From contig JALNVO010000110.1 of NCBI GenBank assembly GCA_023231365.1, positions 1 to 8,880 of the forward strand: a stretch of DNA of 8,880 nucleotides, written 5' to 3'. Positions 1 to 7,480 of the stretch are shown here, piece by piece; position 1 is the stretch's first letter, and every line of letters starts with the position of its first letter. Source of the DNA: Fibrobacteraceae bacterium (GTDB lineage Bacteria > Fibrobacterota > Fibrobacteria > Fibrobacterales > Fibrobacteraceae). Below the pieces are notes generated by a model. The model was not told the origin of the DNA. It was given only the letters and a program-made list of their open reading frames with translations, and did no database searches. The translations under genes and the position numbers were made by a program.

Positions 1-16
1 GAACCGGTTTCTCGTC

Positions 17-148
17 ATGAAAATTGAGCTTTTAGACGTGCCCGTTAGTAATCATGATGAAAATAGGAATTCTCTAGCAGGCGATTCATTCGCTTACTTT
101 CCATCAAGGGTTTCCTTCTATCGATTTCTTTGGTTCAAAACCAACTAG
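17..148 (+). CDS. Possible small hypothetical ORF, perhaps the tail of a gene entering from the left
   Basis: A 43-codon frame runs from an ATG at 17 to a TAG at 146-148. The same frame is open back to the window edge, so it could also be the 3' end of a longer gene. The product would begin MKIELLDVPV and end in an aromatic, basic tail (FYRFLWFKTN). No Shine-Dalgarno sequence is visible before the ATG and I recognise no family. It would converge on the HD-GYP gene, whose stop lies at 224-226. A frame of this length can easily arise by chance, so this is only a candidate. Part of it (about 108-140) resembles, in inverted orientation, the sequence just after proB, which would fit a non-coding repeat better than a gene. 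Confidence 0.15.
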   Translation: MKIELLDVPVSNHDENRNSLAGDSFAYFPSRVSFYRFLWFKTN

Positions 149-159
149 ATGGGGAATAA

Positions 160-194
160 GGCGGTCTCGAATTGTTTTACTGAATGACCCCGCC
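160..194 (-). terminator. Weak hairpin downstream of the HD-GYP gene, possible terminator
   Basis: About 30 bases past the stop of the leftward HD-GYP gene, GGCGGTC (160-166) can pair with GACC and GCC within 186-194, leaving a two-base bulge and a loop of about 19 bases. Read leftward it is followed by only a short, interrupted T run (TTATTCCCC), so it is not a textbook intrinsic terminator. A second small hairpin (TTGGTT/AACCAA at 130-144) lies further downstream, also without a T tract. The position after the last gene of the leftward group is the main argument. Confidence 0.2.
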
Positions 195-223
195 GTAGGC
201 TACAGAAAATTGAATACTAGAAA

Positions 224-2368
224 TTAGGGCTCTTTTTCGTACACATCTTTTGCAACGGAGAGAAATGCTTCGACTACTTCGGGGTCGAAATGCGATCCCG
301 ACTCTTCTTGGATGACCTCAATTGCTTCGTCAAAGGAGATTGCTTTCTTGTAGCTTCTTGTGGAAATTAGGGCGTCGAATACGTCTGCCACGGCCATAAT
401 TCGTGCAGAGAGAGGAATTTCTTTACCTTTAAGACCTTGTGGGTAGCCTTTACCGTCCCAGCGTTCGTGGTGGTATGAGGCCATATTGATTGCTTCTGAA
501 AGGTAATTGTCCTCTTGTGCATCTTTTGTCGTTGTGAGTACTTTTTGAAGAATTTTGCGACCTTCTGTTGTATGCGTTTTGATGATTTCGAATTCTTCAG
601 GAGTGAGTTTGCCCGGTTTGTTCAGGATGGCATCTGGAATTTTAATTTTCCCCACGTCGTGAAGAGGTGCCGATTTGAAGAGCTTGTTCCTGAATTTCTC
701 GGTGAGGAGCATCATATATTTTCCTTGGTTGAACAAGGAATCCGCGATAGCTCTTACATATTTGGCCGTGCGGAGAATGTGCCCGCCTGTATTTTCGTCC
801 CGATTTTCGACCATCGATGCAAAGGTGAAGATTATCTTATCCTGCATCTCGGATATTTGCTTGGTCTGTACAATAATTTGTGCGTTCTTTTCATCCAAGG
901 CTTTCGCATATTCGGAAAATTCGGTGGCTGTTTTTCGGATTGCCGAGTAAAGAGCCTCAATTTCATCTTCAGTATTAATATTCAGGCTGCAAAGCTCTTG
1001 TACGCTTTTTTTGCGGTCATCTTCATTGTCGTAAGCAAAATTGCTCATCGTTGTGCAGAGTCTGTGGAGTGGGAATATAATCCTGCGTTGGACATACCAC
1101 ACGATTGCCGCGCAAATGAGAAGAGATGCCCCAAGGAGGAGGGATATCATCTGAAGGATAAACTTATAGCGCCCAATAATGATTGTTTTAATAGGTATAT
1201 CCACATCAATGTAAATGGGATAGCCATCCTGGGATTCGTTAGGAAGCGGGGTATATACGCTGAGGAGCCATCCATATTCGTCGTTAGAAACAACGGGCTC
1301 AATGGACTGCCCTTGCAGGAGGGCCGGCAGATCTTTATGGAATTCCTTATCAAAAGTCAGTACGGCACCTAAATCGTCGCCTTTCATCTCTGGCGTATCC
1401 AAGTCAAAAATGACGTGAACTCCGTCTGGACGGATTTGATACAAGCAGATGTATTCGATGACTTCAGACCCGTTTCTGATGTCGTATAATTTTTTTTCTA
1501 GTTCGTAATAATGCTCGTCCTTCTTTCCTGTTTTGAGGTATGTTTCGGGAGATTCCCCTTCAAATATGGATTCCGCCCAATTGGACGCTATTTTGGCTGT
1601 TTCAATGAATTGCCTGTCTACATTTTTTTTGTAGGCGGAGAATGTGACAAGGGTCGCGATAAGAATGAGGACGAATGAAGCAAAAATGATAGTAAGGATA
1701 GTCTTGTTCCGGAGTGAAAAAAGGCGGTGGACTATTTCTTTGCGTTTTTCCTCTTTGATGTCTTGAAAGCTCGCTGCATCTTCTTTCAAAAACAGATAAC
1801 CATGAGGCATAGCTGAAAGAATTTTTTTGGGGAGAACCTTAAATATGCCGAATACGGCGAGTACGGAAATTATTTTATCAGGAATATCTATGGCGATATC
1901 CGCTAAAAGCTGGGAAAAGAAAAGTCCTAGCGGGGTGTTTGCGTTGATGGCTTGTGCGTAAGGTGCAGAGATGCCTTCTCCGATACCTTGTCCATAAATG
2001 AGATAGGTAAGTATGGAACCGAGTACTCCGCCTATGAATGCGAATGGAAATGCGCTTAGGAGCGTGCGACCGAGGTGCAGAAAGGTTCCATAAAAAGAAA
2101 ATTCTGTGGCAAGTATTGCTATGAGAACGCTTAGAATGCCGTAATAAAGGGTTATCGGGTCTCCGATGGAATTGACCGCGTTTGAAAAAAAGCCAACGAG
2201 CATGCCGGGTAAGAATCCGCCCAGGGAGGCTGCAATAAGTGTTCCTATGGAATCAAAAAAAAAGGGTATATGTAAAGTAAGCGCTATTTGAGCACCTAAA
2301 AAATTGATCAAAAGGCTTGCTGCGATGAGAGCCCCGACCTGCCAGGTAAAAAGCTTTTCTTTTCCCAT
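224..2368 (-). CDS. Membrane-bound HD-GYP c-di-GMP phosphodiesterase with ECF-S-like N-terminal region
   Basis: This 714-residue protein probably hydrolyses cyclic di-GMP at the inner membrane in response to an external or membrane signal. The HD-GYP domain (about 510-705) is complete: ENRDENTGGH with H530, HDVGK at 570-574, H599, HHE at 633-635, GYP at 641-643 and D662. These are the metal and substrate residues of active enzymes. In front lie a transmembrane helix (about 401-425), a HAMP-like linker (about 426-485) and a probable signalling helix. A region of about 150 residues (250-398) between helices 223-246 and 401-425 looks like an extracytoplasmic PDC/Cache-type sensor. Residues 8-180 are very hydrophobic, with several helices, and resemble ECF transporter S components (for example IPFFFDSIGT and GGFLPGMLVGFFSN). 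The ATG at 2368 has only a weak purine run (AAGAGA) in front. It lies 72 bases after murA. The ligand is unknown. The enzyme call is secure; the ECF-like label is inference. Confidence 0.9.
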   Translation of the reverse strand: MGKEKLFTWQVGALIAASLLINFLGAQIALTLHIPFFFDSIGTLIAASLGGFLPGMLVGFFSNAVNSIGDPITLYYGILSVLIAILATEFSFYGTFLHLGRTLLSAFPFAFIGGVLGSILTYLIYGQGIGEGISAPYAQAINANTPLGLFFSQLLADIAIDIPDKIISVLAVFGIFKVLPKKILSAMPHGYLFLKEDAASFQDIKEEKRKEIVHRLFSLRNKTILTIIFASFVLILIATLVTFSAYKKNVDRQFIETAKIASNWAESIFEGESPETYLKTGKKDEHYYELEKKLYDIRNGSEVIEYICLYQIRPDGVHVIFDLDTPEMKGDDLGAVLTFDKEFHKDLPALLQGQSIEPVVSNDEYGWLLSVYTPLPNESQDGYPIYIDVDIPIKTIIIGRYKFILQMISLLLGASLLICAAIVWYVQRRIIFPLHRLCTTMSNFAYDNEDDRKKSVQELCSLNINTEDEIEALYSAIRKTATEFSEYAKALDEKNAQIIVQTKQISEMQDKIIFTFASMVENRDENTGGHILRTAKYVRAIADSLFNQGKYMMLLTEKFRNKLFKSAPLHDVGKIKIPDAILNKPGKLTPEEFEIIKTHTTEGRKILQKVLTTTKDAQEDNYLSEAINMASYHHERWDGKGYPQGLKGKEIPLSARIMAVADVFDALISTRSYKKAISFDEAIEVIQEESGSHFDPEVVEAFLSVAKDVYEKEP

Positions 2369-2385
2369 TCTCTTAAAGATAATTT

Positions 2386-2427
2386 AAAAAATAGACGTTT
2401 TAAATTTTTTACAAAATTTCATAAACG
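2386..2427 (-). terminator. AT-rich hairpin with T run after murA, possible intrinsic terminator
   Basis: Read leftward, just after the murA stop, CGTTT and AAATTTT pair with AAAATTT and AAACG around a GTAA loop, with a small ATG/A internal loop. Three bases later comes a run of six T. The layout is that of a rho-independent terminator, but the stem is almost all A-T and so would be weak. It might only lower read-through from murA into the HD-GYP gene. The same AT-rich stretch could instead hold a promoter for the HD-GYP gene. Confidence 0.35.
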
Positions 2428-2440
2428 GAACGCTTTGTTT

Positions 2441-3706
2441 CTATTCTTCTTGTCGGCGTTTAATGATTCCACCCAGTTTTGCCATTTTTTCTTCGAAATT
2501 TTCATATCCGCGGTCCAAATGGTAAATGCGGCTGATGGTGGTTTCTCCTTCGGCTACGAGACCTGCAAGGACGAGTGCTGCTGCTGCCCTTAAATCCGAA
2601 GCCATCACCGGCGCTCCTTGGAGTTTTTTCCCGCCCTTGATTGTTGCTGTATTGCTTTCGAGCGAAATGTCCGCTCCGAGGCGGTTGAGCTCTGCGACGT
2701 GCGTGAAACGGTCCGTGTAGACTGTATCCTTGATTTTGCTTTCTCCGGGCACGCTGGTGAGTACGGCCATCAGTGGGGCTTGGAGATCCGTGGCAAATCC
2801 CGGATAAGGGAGTGTTTCAACGCGGACGGGTTTCAGTTCTTTTCCGGTGGCATCGACTTCGGCCCAGTCTTTTCCCGTTGTAACAGATGCGCCCATTTCC
2901 TCGAAAACGTCGAGGAGCGCCTTGATGTGCAAGGGCTCAATGTGAGTCGTTTTTATCTTTCCCCGGGTGATGACTGCTCCGCAAAGGAAACTGCCGGCTT
3001 CGATGCGGTCCGGGATGGTGATGCTTGTTCCGGGATGCAATTTTTCTACGCCGTGAACGGTAAGTGTCCGGGTTCCGCGCCCTTCGATTTTTGCTCCCAT
3101 CGAGAGTAGGCAGTCGATAAGGGAATCTATTTCGGGTTCTTGCGCCGCATTTTCCAGTATGGAGGTCCCCTCGGCAAGTGTTGCAGCCATCAGCACGTTC
3201 ACTGTTGCTCCGACGCTTGAAATCGGGAATCGGAAGTTGCCGCCGGGAAGTCTTTTTTCGGATGTTGCTTCTACGTAGCCGTGGGTGACGTCGACTTTGG
3301 CTCCTAGAGCTTCTAGTCCTCTGAGATGAAGGTCCACGGGCCTTGGACCCCAGGCGCAGCCTCCGGGTAGTGATACTCTGCAACGTCCGAATCTTGCGAC
3401 GAGAGGGCCTAGCACGTAGAAACTTGCGCGCATGGTTTTGACGAGCTCGTAGGGTGCTTCCAAATGGTTTGCGCCGTGCGTATCAATGTGGAATTCGTGG
3501 CTTTCCCCGTCGATTTTGCATCCGATGATGCGGAGAACGTCCGACATCGTTTTGGTGTCCCTTAAGTAAGGGACGTTGGTTATTTTTGTAACTCCATCGG
3601 CGAGAAGCGCTGCCGCCATTGTAGCAAGCACCGCATTCTTCGCTCCGGAAATTTCGACTTCTCCAAAGAGCGGGCGGTTTAATGCGGAAACGGAAAAAAA
3701 GTCCAT
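2441..3706 (-). CDS. murA: UDP-N-acetylglucosamine 1-carboxyvinyltransferase (MurA)
   Basis: MurA transfers enolpyruvate from phosphoenolpyruvate to UDP-GlcNAc in the cytoplasm, the first committed step of peptidoglycan synthesis. At 421 residues it matches E. coli MurA (419). Family motifs lie in the right places: GAKN with K23 and N24 near the start, the active-site loop LPGGCAWGPRPVDLH with catalytic C117 and R122, YPGFATD with D307 (the equivalent of D305), and LDRGYENFEEK with R399. The loop cysteine predicts the ordinary fosfomycin-sensitive type rather than the Cys-to-Asp resistant type. The frame is open 20 codons further upstream, to 3766, but that would overlap the RDD gene. The ATG at 3706 fits the family N-terminus and has a good Shine-Dalgarno sequence (AAGGA, 7 bases ahead) that overlaps the TAA of the RDD gene, suggesting translational coupling. 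Only 10 bases separate the two genes, so they are probably one operon. Confidence 0.97.
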   Translation of the reverse strand: MDFFSVSALNRPLFGEVEISGAKNAVLATMAAALLADGVTKITNVPYLRDTKTMSDVLRIIGCKIDGESHEFHIDTHGANHLEAPYELVKTMRASFYVLGPLVARFGRCRVSLPGGCAWGPRPVDLHLRGLEALGAKVDVTHGYVEATSEKRLPGGNFRFPISSVGATVNVLMAATLAEGTSILENAAQEPEIDSLIDCLLSMGAKIEGRGTRTLTVHGVEKLHPGTSITIPDRIEAGSFLCGAVITRGKIKTTHIEPLHIKALLDVFEEMGASVTTGKDWAEVDATGKELKPVRVETLPYPGFATDLQAPLMAVLTSVPGESKIKDTVYTDRFTHVAELNRLGADISLESNTATIKGGKKLQGAPVMASDLRAAAALVLAGLVAEGETTISRIYHLDRGYENFEEKMAKLGGIIKRRQEE

Positions 3707-3716
3707 ATAGGAATCC

Positions 3717-4487
3717 TTATTTGGCGGAATCGCTTTTCGGAGCGTGGATGACTCGAGTACGCGCAAAGAAATCGTGCAACGCCCGCTTTTGCGGGTCTAT
3801 AGCTGCAAGGATGTATCCGATTCCGTAAAAGATTAAAGTCGCTTCTGTGAGCAAGCTGAATGCATAACGCCGGATGGCTCCGGCAATACCCAAGCTGGAA
3901 CCATCCGCATTTTCAATTTTGATGTGGAAGAGTAGCTTGCCAGGAGTTCCTGAGAAGCGTGCGTTGAAGAAAATGAAATAGATTGTCTGCAGGACGAACC
4001 ACAGGAGTACCAGTATGTGCATTCCTGGAATATTGAAAAAATTTCCGGTCATTTCTGTAGAGAGCGGGGATTCATAGTATTTCTGCACAAAGTCAGAACT
4101 CGCCTGGGTAATGAGATCCAAGTTCACAAAGGAAAATGCCCCTAGAATGCGCGAACCTATTTCCCAGAGGATAGCGATAATAAAGAAGTCGATGATAATG
4201 GCCGCGGCGCGGATGAAAAAACCTGCATAGAATTTCGTTTCTTTCGTGCGCTCTTTGAGCAAAGCTTCTACGGTCGATTTTAAAATTTCTTCATCGTTCT
4301 TTTGCTTTTCTTCTTCCTTGGAAAGAGCTTCTTTCCAAGGAATCCAACTGTCTAGGCCCTTGTGCCAGACAAGGGTCTCGTTTGAAATTTTTCCTTCAGT
4401 TTGCAGAGCCTTTAACTCTTCAGTGTCCAAAGGGCCTTGGCGTCTGTCGCCGGAAAGAATGCTTTCATCAATGTAAAACCAATTCAT
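3717..4487 (-). CDS. RDD family membrane protein with N-terminal GYF_2-like domain
   Basis: This 256-residue protein has two parts. Residues 1-55 (WFYIDE, QGPLDTEELKAL, WHKGLDSWIPW) match the GYF_2/DUF4339 type of small domain, thought to bind peptides or partner proteins. A charged, probably helical linker follows (55-85). Residues 86-248 form an RDD membrane domain: R93 and D100 in the first helix (RAAAIIIDFF), helices at about 90-115, 155-175 and 208-230, TPGK at 181-184 and a closing DPQKRALHDFFARTRV. RDD proteins are poorly understood; some have been linked to ion transport or membrane stress, and no substrate can be read from this sequence. It is the first gene of the leftward group and sits 10 bases before murA, which hints at an envelope role, though that is inference from position only. 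The ATG at 4487 has no clear Shine-Dalgarno sequence and lies only 40 bases from the divergent rapA start. Confidence 0.85.
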   Translation of the reverse strand: MNWFYIDESILSGDRRQGPLDTEELKALQTEGKISNETLVWHKGLDSWIPWKEALSKEEEKQKNDEEILKSTVEALLKERTKETKFYAGFFIRAAAIIIDFFIIAILWEIGSRILGAFSFVNLDLITQASSDFVQKYYESPLSTEMTGNFFNIPGMHILVLLWFVLQTIYFIFFNARFSGTPGKLLFHIKIENADGSSLGIAGAIRRYAFSLLTEATLIFYGIGYILAAIDPQKRALHDFFARTRVIHAPKSDSAK

Positions 4488-4527
4488 AGATTGCCCACAA
4501 ATCTACAAAAATGCTAACTTGCGCATT
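4488..4527. promoter_or_regulatory. 40-base divergent intergenic region between the RDD gene and rapA
   Basis: The two gene groups start here back to back, so promoters for both must lie here or extend into the opposite gene. On the plus strand a possible -35 (TTGCCC, 4491-4496) is followed 16 bases later by a poor -10 (GCTAAC, 4513-4518). If that is used, the rapA transcript would begin within a few bases of its ATG. On the minus strand TAGATT is a possible but weak -10 for the RDD gene. Neither start codon has a visible Shine-Dalgarno sequence, unlike murA and proB inside the groups. The individual boxes are guesses; the divergent arrangement is certain. Confidence 0.35.
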
Positions 4528-7476
4528 ATGAGCAGTTTTAAAATTGGGCAACGTTATATCAGCGAACAAGAACCTGAACTGGGTGTCGGCAGAGTCCGCC
4601 TTGTAGAATTCAAAAATGTCTCATTGGAATTTCCGGCAGTGAGCCAGACCCGGATTTACAGGACTACTTCCGCGCCGCTCAAACGCTACCTTTTGACGGT
4701 TGGCGAAAATGCCAAAAATGAAAAGGGAATTTCCTTTGCTATTGAAAACGTGAAAATGGTAGATGATCTTGCCGTCTATTGCGGACGCGGTGGTCGGGAA
4801 ATGAAAGAAGCGGACTTGCAGCCGAAGGCCACGCCTCGTGTTATCGATATTTTTTCTTCGCTTATCCGCGGTCGCACTGTGGACAATAAGGAATTCCGCC
4901 GGCGTGAAATCGCCAATGAACTTTCTTGTGAATGGCAGGGCTCTCCTGTGCGCGGTATGATCGGACCGAGGGTGAATCTCATCCCGCATCAGTATTACCT
5001 TTGCCGCCGTGCTTGCAGCGGTAGTATCCTTCCCCGTTTAATGCTTTCGGATGAAGTGGGGCTTGGCAAGACGATTGAAGCCGGTATGATTTGGCATGCG
5101 CTCCACAGTACGGGCCGGGTAGTCCGCACTTTGATTCTCGTTCCGGAATCGCTGAAACATCAGTGGATGGCGGAAATGATGCGCCGGTTCAATCACGTAT
5201 TTACTTTAGTGGATGAAGGATATACCCGCGCTCTTATTACGAGCAACGGCGATAATGGCGAAGTGCCGAATCCGTTTATGCAGGAGAACGACATTATTTG
5301 TACGGTTGAATTTTTGATGAGCCAGCCCGCGCTCACGCAGGACTTCTTGAATGCAACGTGGGATTTGACGGTTGTCGATGAAGCTCATCATCTTGTGTGC
5401 GAAGACGGCTTCACGAGCAAGGAATATCTTCTTGTAAATTCCATCACGTCCCGCACTAAAGGACTACTCCTGTTGACAGGGACTCCGCTGCAACTGCACC
5501 CGGAATCGCATTTCAACCGTTTGCGGATGCTTGATCCGGCGCATTTTACGGATTTTGACGAGTTCCTGAAGAATGAGGAGTCTTATCGCAAAATTGCCCA
5601 GGATCTTTCCAAACTTCCTACTGACAGCGAAGAACCAATGTCGTGGGAAGCTTTGAACGCCGTCTTGCCCAAGAATTCTCCGATTCGCGCTTGGCTTGAA
5701 AAGGAAAATTCCCGCGAGATGACTGCTGGAGAGTGGATCCGCCGCATTGTCGACGCCCTGGGTACGGGTTCTGTCGTTTTCCGCAATACTCGTCGCGGTG
5801 TTGGTGGTTTTCCCAAGCGCTCGCTGGATGCGGTTGAAATTAAAGCGGAAGAGGAATATCGCAAGTATGTGGCTGCGGCTGTCGCCAAGGATCCGGATCA
5901 TTCCATCGATATTCAAGAAAATGGACTTCTCGCTACGGATTATCGGGATGGTTGGGTACTGGATGAACGCATTCTCTGGTTGAATGATTTTTTGAATGAC
6001 CACAAAGATGACAAGGTGCTTCTCATTTGCGAAGACTTGCATGTGGTGAAAGCATTGGCACATGTGCTAACTGAAATTGATGGTGAAAATTCATTTGTAA
6101 TGTTCCACGAAGAGATGACTATTCTGGAACGCGATAAGGCTTCGGCCCGTTTTGCAGATGAAAAGGGTCCGATGCTCCTTATTGCTTCGGAGATCGGTTC
6201 AGAGGGGCGCAATTTCCAGTTTAGCCATAATTTGATTCTGTTTGACTTGCCTTTAGATGCGGCTCTTGTAGAACAGCGCATCGGCCGCCTAGATCGCATT
6301 GGCCAGAACAAGGAAATCAAAATTCATGTCCCATATGTGAAAGGCAGTGCGCAGGAAGTCATGTTCCATTGGTACAATGAAGGCTTGGATGCGTTCGGCG
6401 CACCTTTAATGAGCGGTGGGGAACTCTTCCTCAAATATACGGATTCCTTGATTGAAGCTTTGGACGACCCCAAGAAGTATCTCAAGCCCTTTATGGAAAA
6501 GGTAATACCCTTGGTTGCAAAGGATAGTGCCGCTCTCCGCAAGAATATTGAAAAGGGCCGTGACAAACTCTTGGAATTTAATTCTCGCGATCCTCTGGTA
6601 TCCAAGGAAATTACGGACGAGATCAAGAGAGTCGATGCCGATGAACGCTTGAAGAATTTGATGATAGAAACACTGACTGCTTCTGGAGTCGAAGTGGAAA
6701 AGGGCTTTGTTCCGACAAGTCTCGTTTTTACTGCCGGACCTCAAGTAGAAGTGGGTTCCATTCCTGGAATGCCTACGAGTTCTATGCTTACCCTTTCGGC
6801 GTCTTCTACAGAAGAAGGCGAAGAGGAAAAGTCGAATGGCGGCGCTGGAGCCCTTACCGGGACGTTTGACCGCACAGAGGCGATGGCCCATGATGAGATT
6901 GCTTTCCTCAGCTTTGAACATCCGCTAGCTCAGGGAGTCATTGATTTGGCGACGGCTTCTGGTAAGGGTTTGGATGCTTGCGTTATTTGGGATAATTCGG
7001 GATCCAAGGAACTCATTATGCAATACAATTTCATTGTAGAGCCCTCGCTTCCTCTCGCTTGGGGCTTATCTGATATCGCAGGGCCTAAACTTGTGCGTAT
7101 TCTAATTGATTCTCAAGGTAACGATTGTTCTTCTATGGTTGCAAAAATGGATGCCGGCAAGGTGAGGGATACGCTCGTGCCGCAAAAGATTCCTGTGGTT
7201 ACAGAAAAGCTCCGTTATTTTGCAAGTACGGGCCTTGCTCTCGCAAAGCGGATCGCTTCTAAGCAAATGGAGGAAATCGCGGCGGTTTCTGCGGAAAAAG
7301 TGGAAGAGCGCGCTGAACAGGAATATCAACGTGCGAATCATTTGCTCACGTTGCGAGGCAAGGCTGCGAATAGTGCGTTCCTTGCAGAACTCCGCAAGAA
7401 TGTTCAGGAGCATAAGAGAACAGCCCTTCAGCCTCAAATCCGATTGGATGCAATCCGTCTATTAGTTTGTAGGTAA
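4528..7476 (+). CDS. rapA: RNA polymerase-associated SNF2-family ATPase RapA (HepA)
   Basis: RapA is a Swi2/Snf2 ATPase that binds RNA polymerase and helps recycle it after transcription. This 982-residue copy is close to E. coli RapA (968) along its whole length. The N-terminus (IGQRYISEQEPELGVGRV) matches the Tudor-like N-terminal domain. The ATPase core holds LIPHQ (151-155), Walker A DEVGLGKT (175-182, K181), DEAH (284-287) and TGTP (317-320). The second lobe holds FHEEMTILERD (from 526), SEIGSEGRN (554-562) and the arginine-finger motif QRIGRLDRIGQ (583-593). The C-terminal domain ends in RLDAIRLLV, as in RapA. The ATG at 4528 was chosen because it aligns with the E. coli start; an in-frame TTG at 4519 adds only three residues, and neither has a Shine-Dalgarno sequence. 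A Glu-rich then Gly-rich stretch at about 755-780 replaces a shorter E. coli linker. The gene diverges from the RDD gene and is followed 4 bases later by proB. Confidence 0.95.
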   Translation: MSSFKIGQRYISEQEPELGVGRVRLVEFKNVSLEFPAVSQTRIYRTTSAPLKRYLLTVGENAKNEKGISFAIENVKMVDDLAVYCGRGGREMKEADLQPKATPRVIDIFSSLIRGRTVDNKEFRRREIANELSCEWQGSPVRGMIGPRVNLIPHQYYLCRRACSGSILPRLMLSDEVGLGKTIEAGMIWHALHSTGRVVRTLILVPESLKHQWMAEMMRRFNHVFTLVDEGYTRALITSNGDNGEVPNPFMQENDIICTVEFLMSQPALTQDFLNATWDLTVVDEAHHLVCEDGFTSKEYLLVNSITSRTKGLLLLTGTPLQLHPESHFNRLRMLDPAHFTDFDEFLKNEESYRKIAQDLSKLPTDSEEPMSWEALNAVLPKNSPIRAWLEKENSREMTAGEWIRRIVDALGTGSVVFRNTRRGVGGFPKRSLDAVEIKAEEEYRKYVAAAVAKDPDHSIDIQENGLLATDYRDGWVLDERILWLNDFLNDHKDDKVLLICEDLHVVKALAHVLTEIDGENSFVMFHEEMTILERDKASARFADEKGPMLLIASEIGSEGRNFQFSHNLILFDLPLDAALVEQRIGRLDRIGQNKEIKIHVPYVKGSAQEVMFHWYNEGLDAFGAPLMSGGELFLKYTDSLIEALDDPKKYLKPFMEKVIPLVAKDSAALRKNIEKGRDKLLEFNSRDPLVSKEITDEIKRVDADERLKNLMIETLTASGVEVEKGFVPTSLVFTAGPQVEVGSIPGMPTSSMLTLSASSTEEGEEEKSNGGAGALTGTFDRTEAMAHDEIAFLSFEHPLAQGVIDLATASGKGLDACVIWDNSGSKELIMQYNFIVEPSLPLAWGLSDIAGPKLVRILIDSQGNDCSSMVAKMDAGKVRDTLVPQKIPVVTEKLRYFASTGLALAKRIASKQMEEIAAVSAEKVEERAEQEYQRANHLLTLRGKAANSAFLAELRKNVQEHKRTALQPQIRLDAIRLLVCR

Positions 7477-7480
7477 TATC

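Noticed and set aside
130..144. TTGGTT/AACCAA hairpin resembling a tRNA T arm
   Set aside because: No cloverleaf can be built around it; it is only a small inverted repeat.
515..1372. 285-codon open frame on the plus strand, antisense to the HD-GYP gene
   Set aside because: It lies wholly inside a gene with complete family motifs, its translation shows no family resemblance and is Cys/Phe-rich, as antisense shadows often are.
2937..3383. 148-codon minus-strand frame in a second frame of murA
   Set aside because: Arg/Ser-rich out-of-frame shadow of murA, with no family match.
3707..3766. Upstream in-frame ATG giving murA 20 extra residues
   Set aside because: It would overlap the RDD gene, lacks family similarity, and the ATG at 3706 has a well-placed Shine-Dalgarno sequence.
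4519..4527. TTG start three codons before the rapA ATG
   Set aside because: The ATG at 4528 aligns with the E. coli RapA N-terminus; the TTG adds nothing conserved and has no Shine-Dalgarno sequence.
5464..6063. 199-codon minus-strand frame inside rapA
   Set aside because: It is antisense to the conserved ATPase region of rapA and has no recognisable domain.
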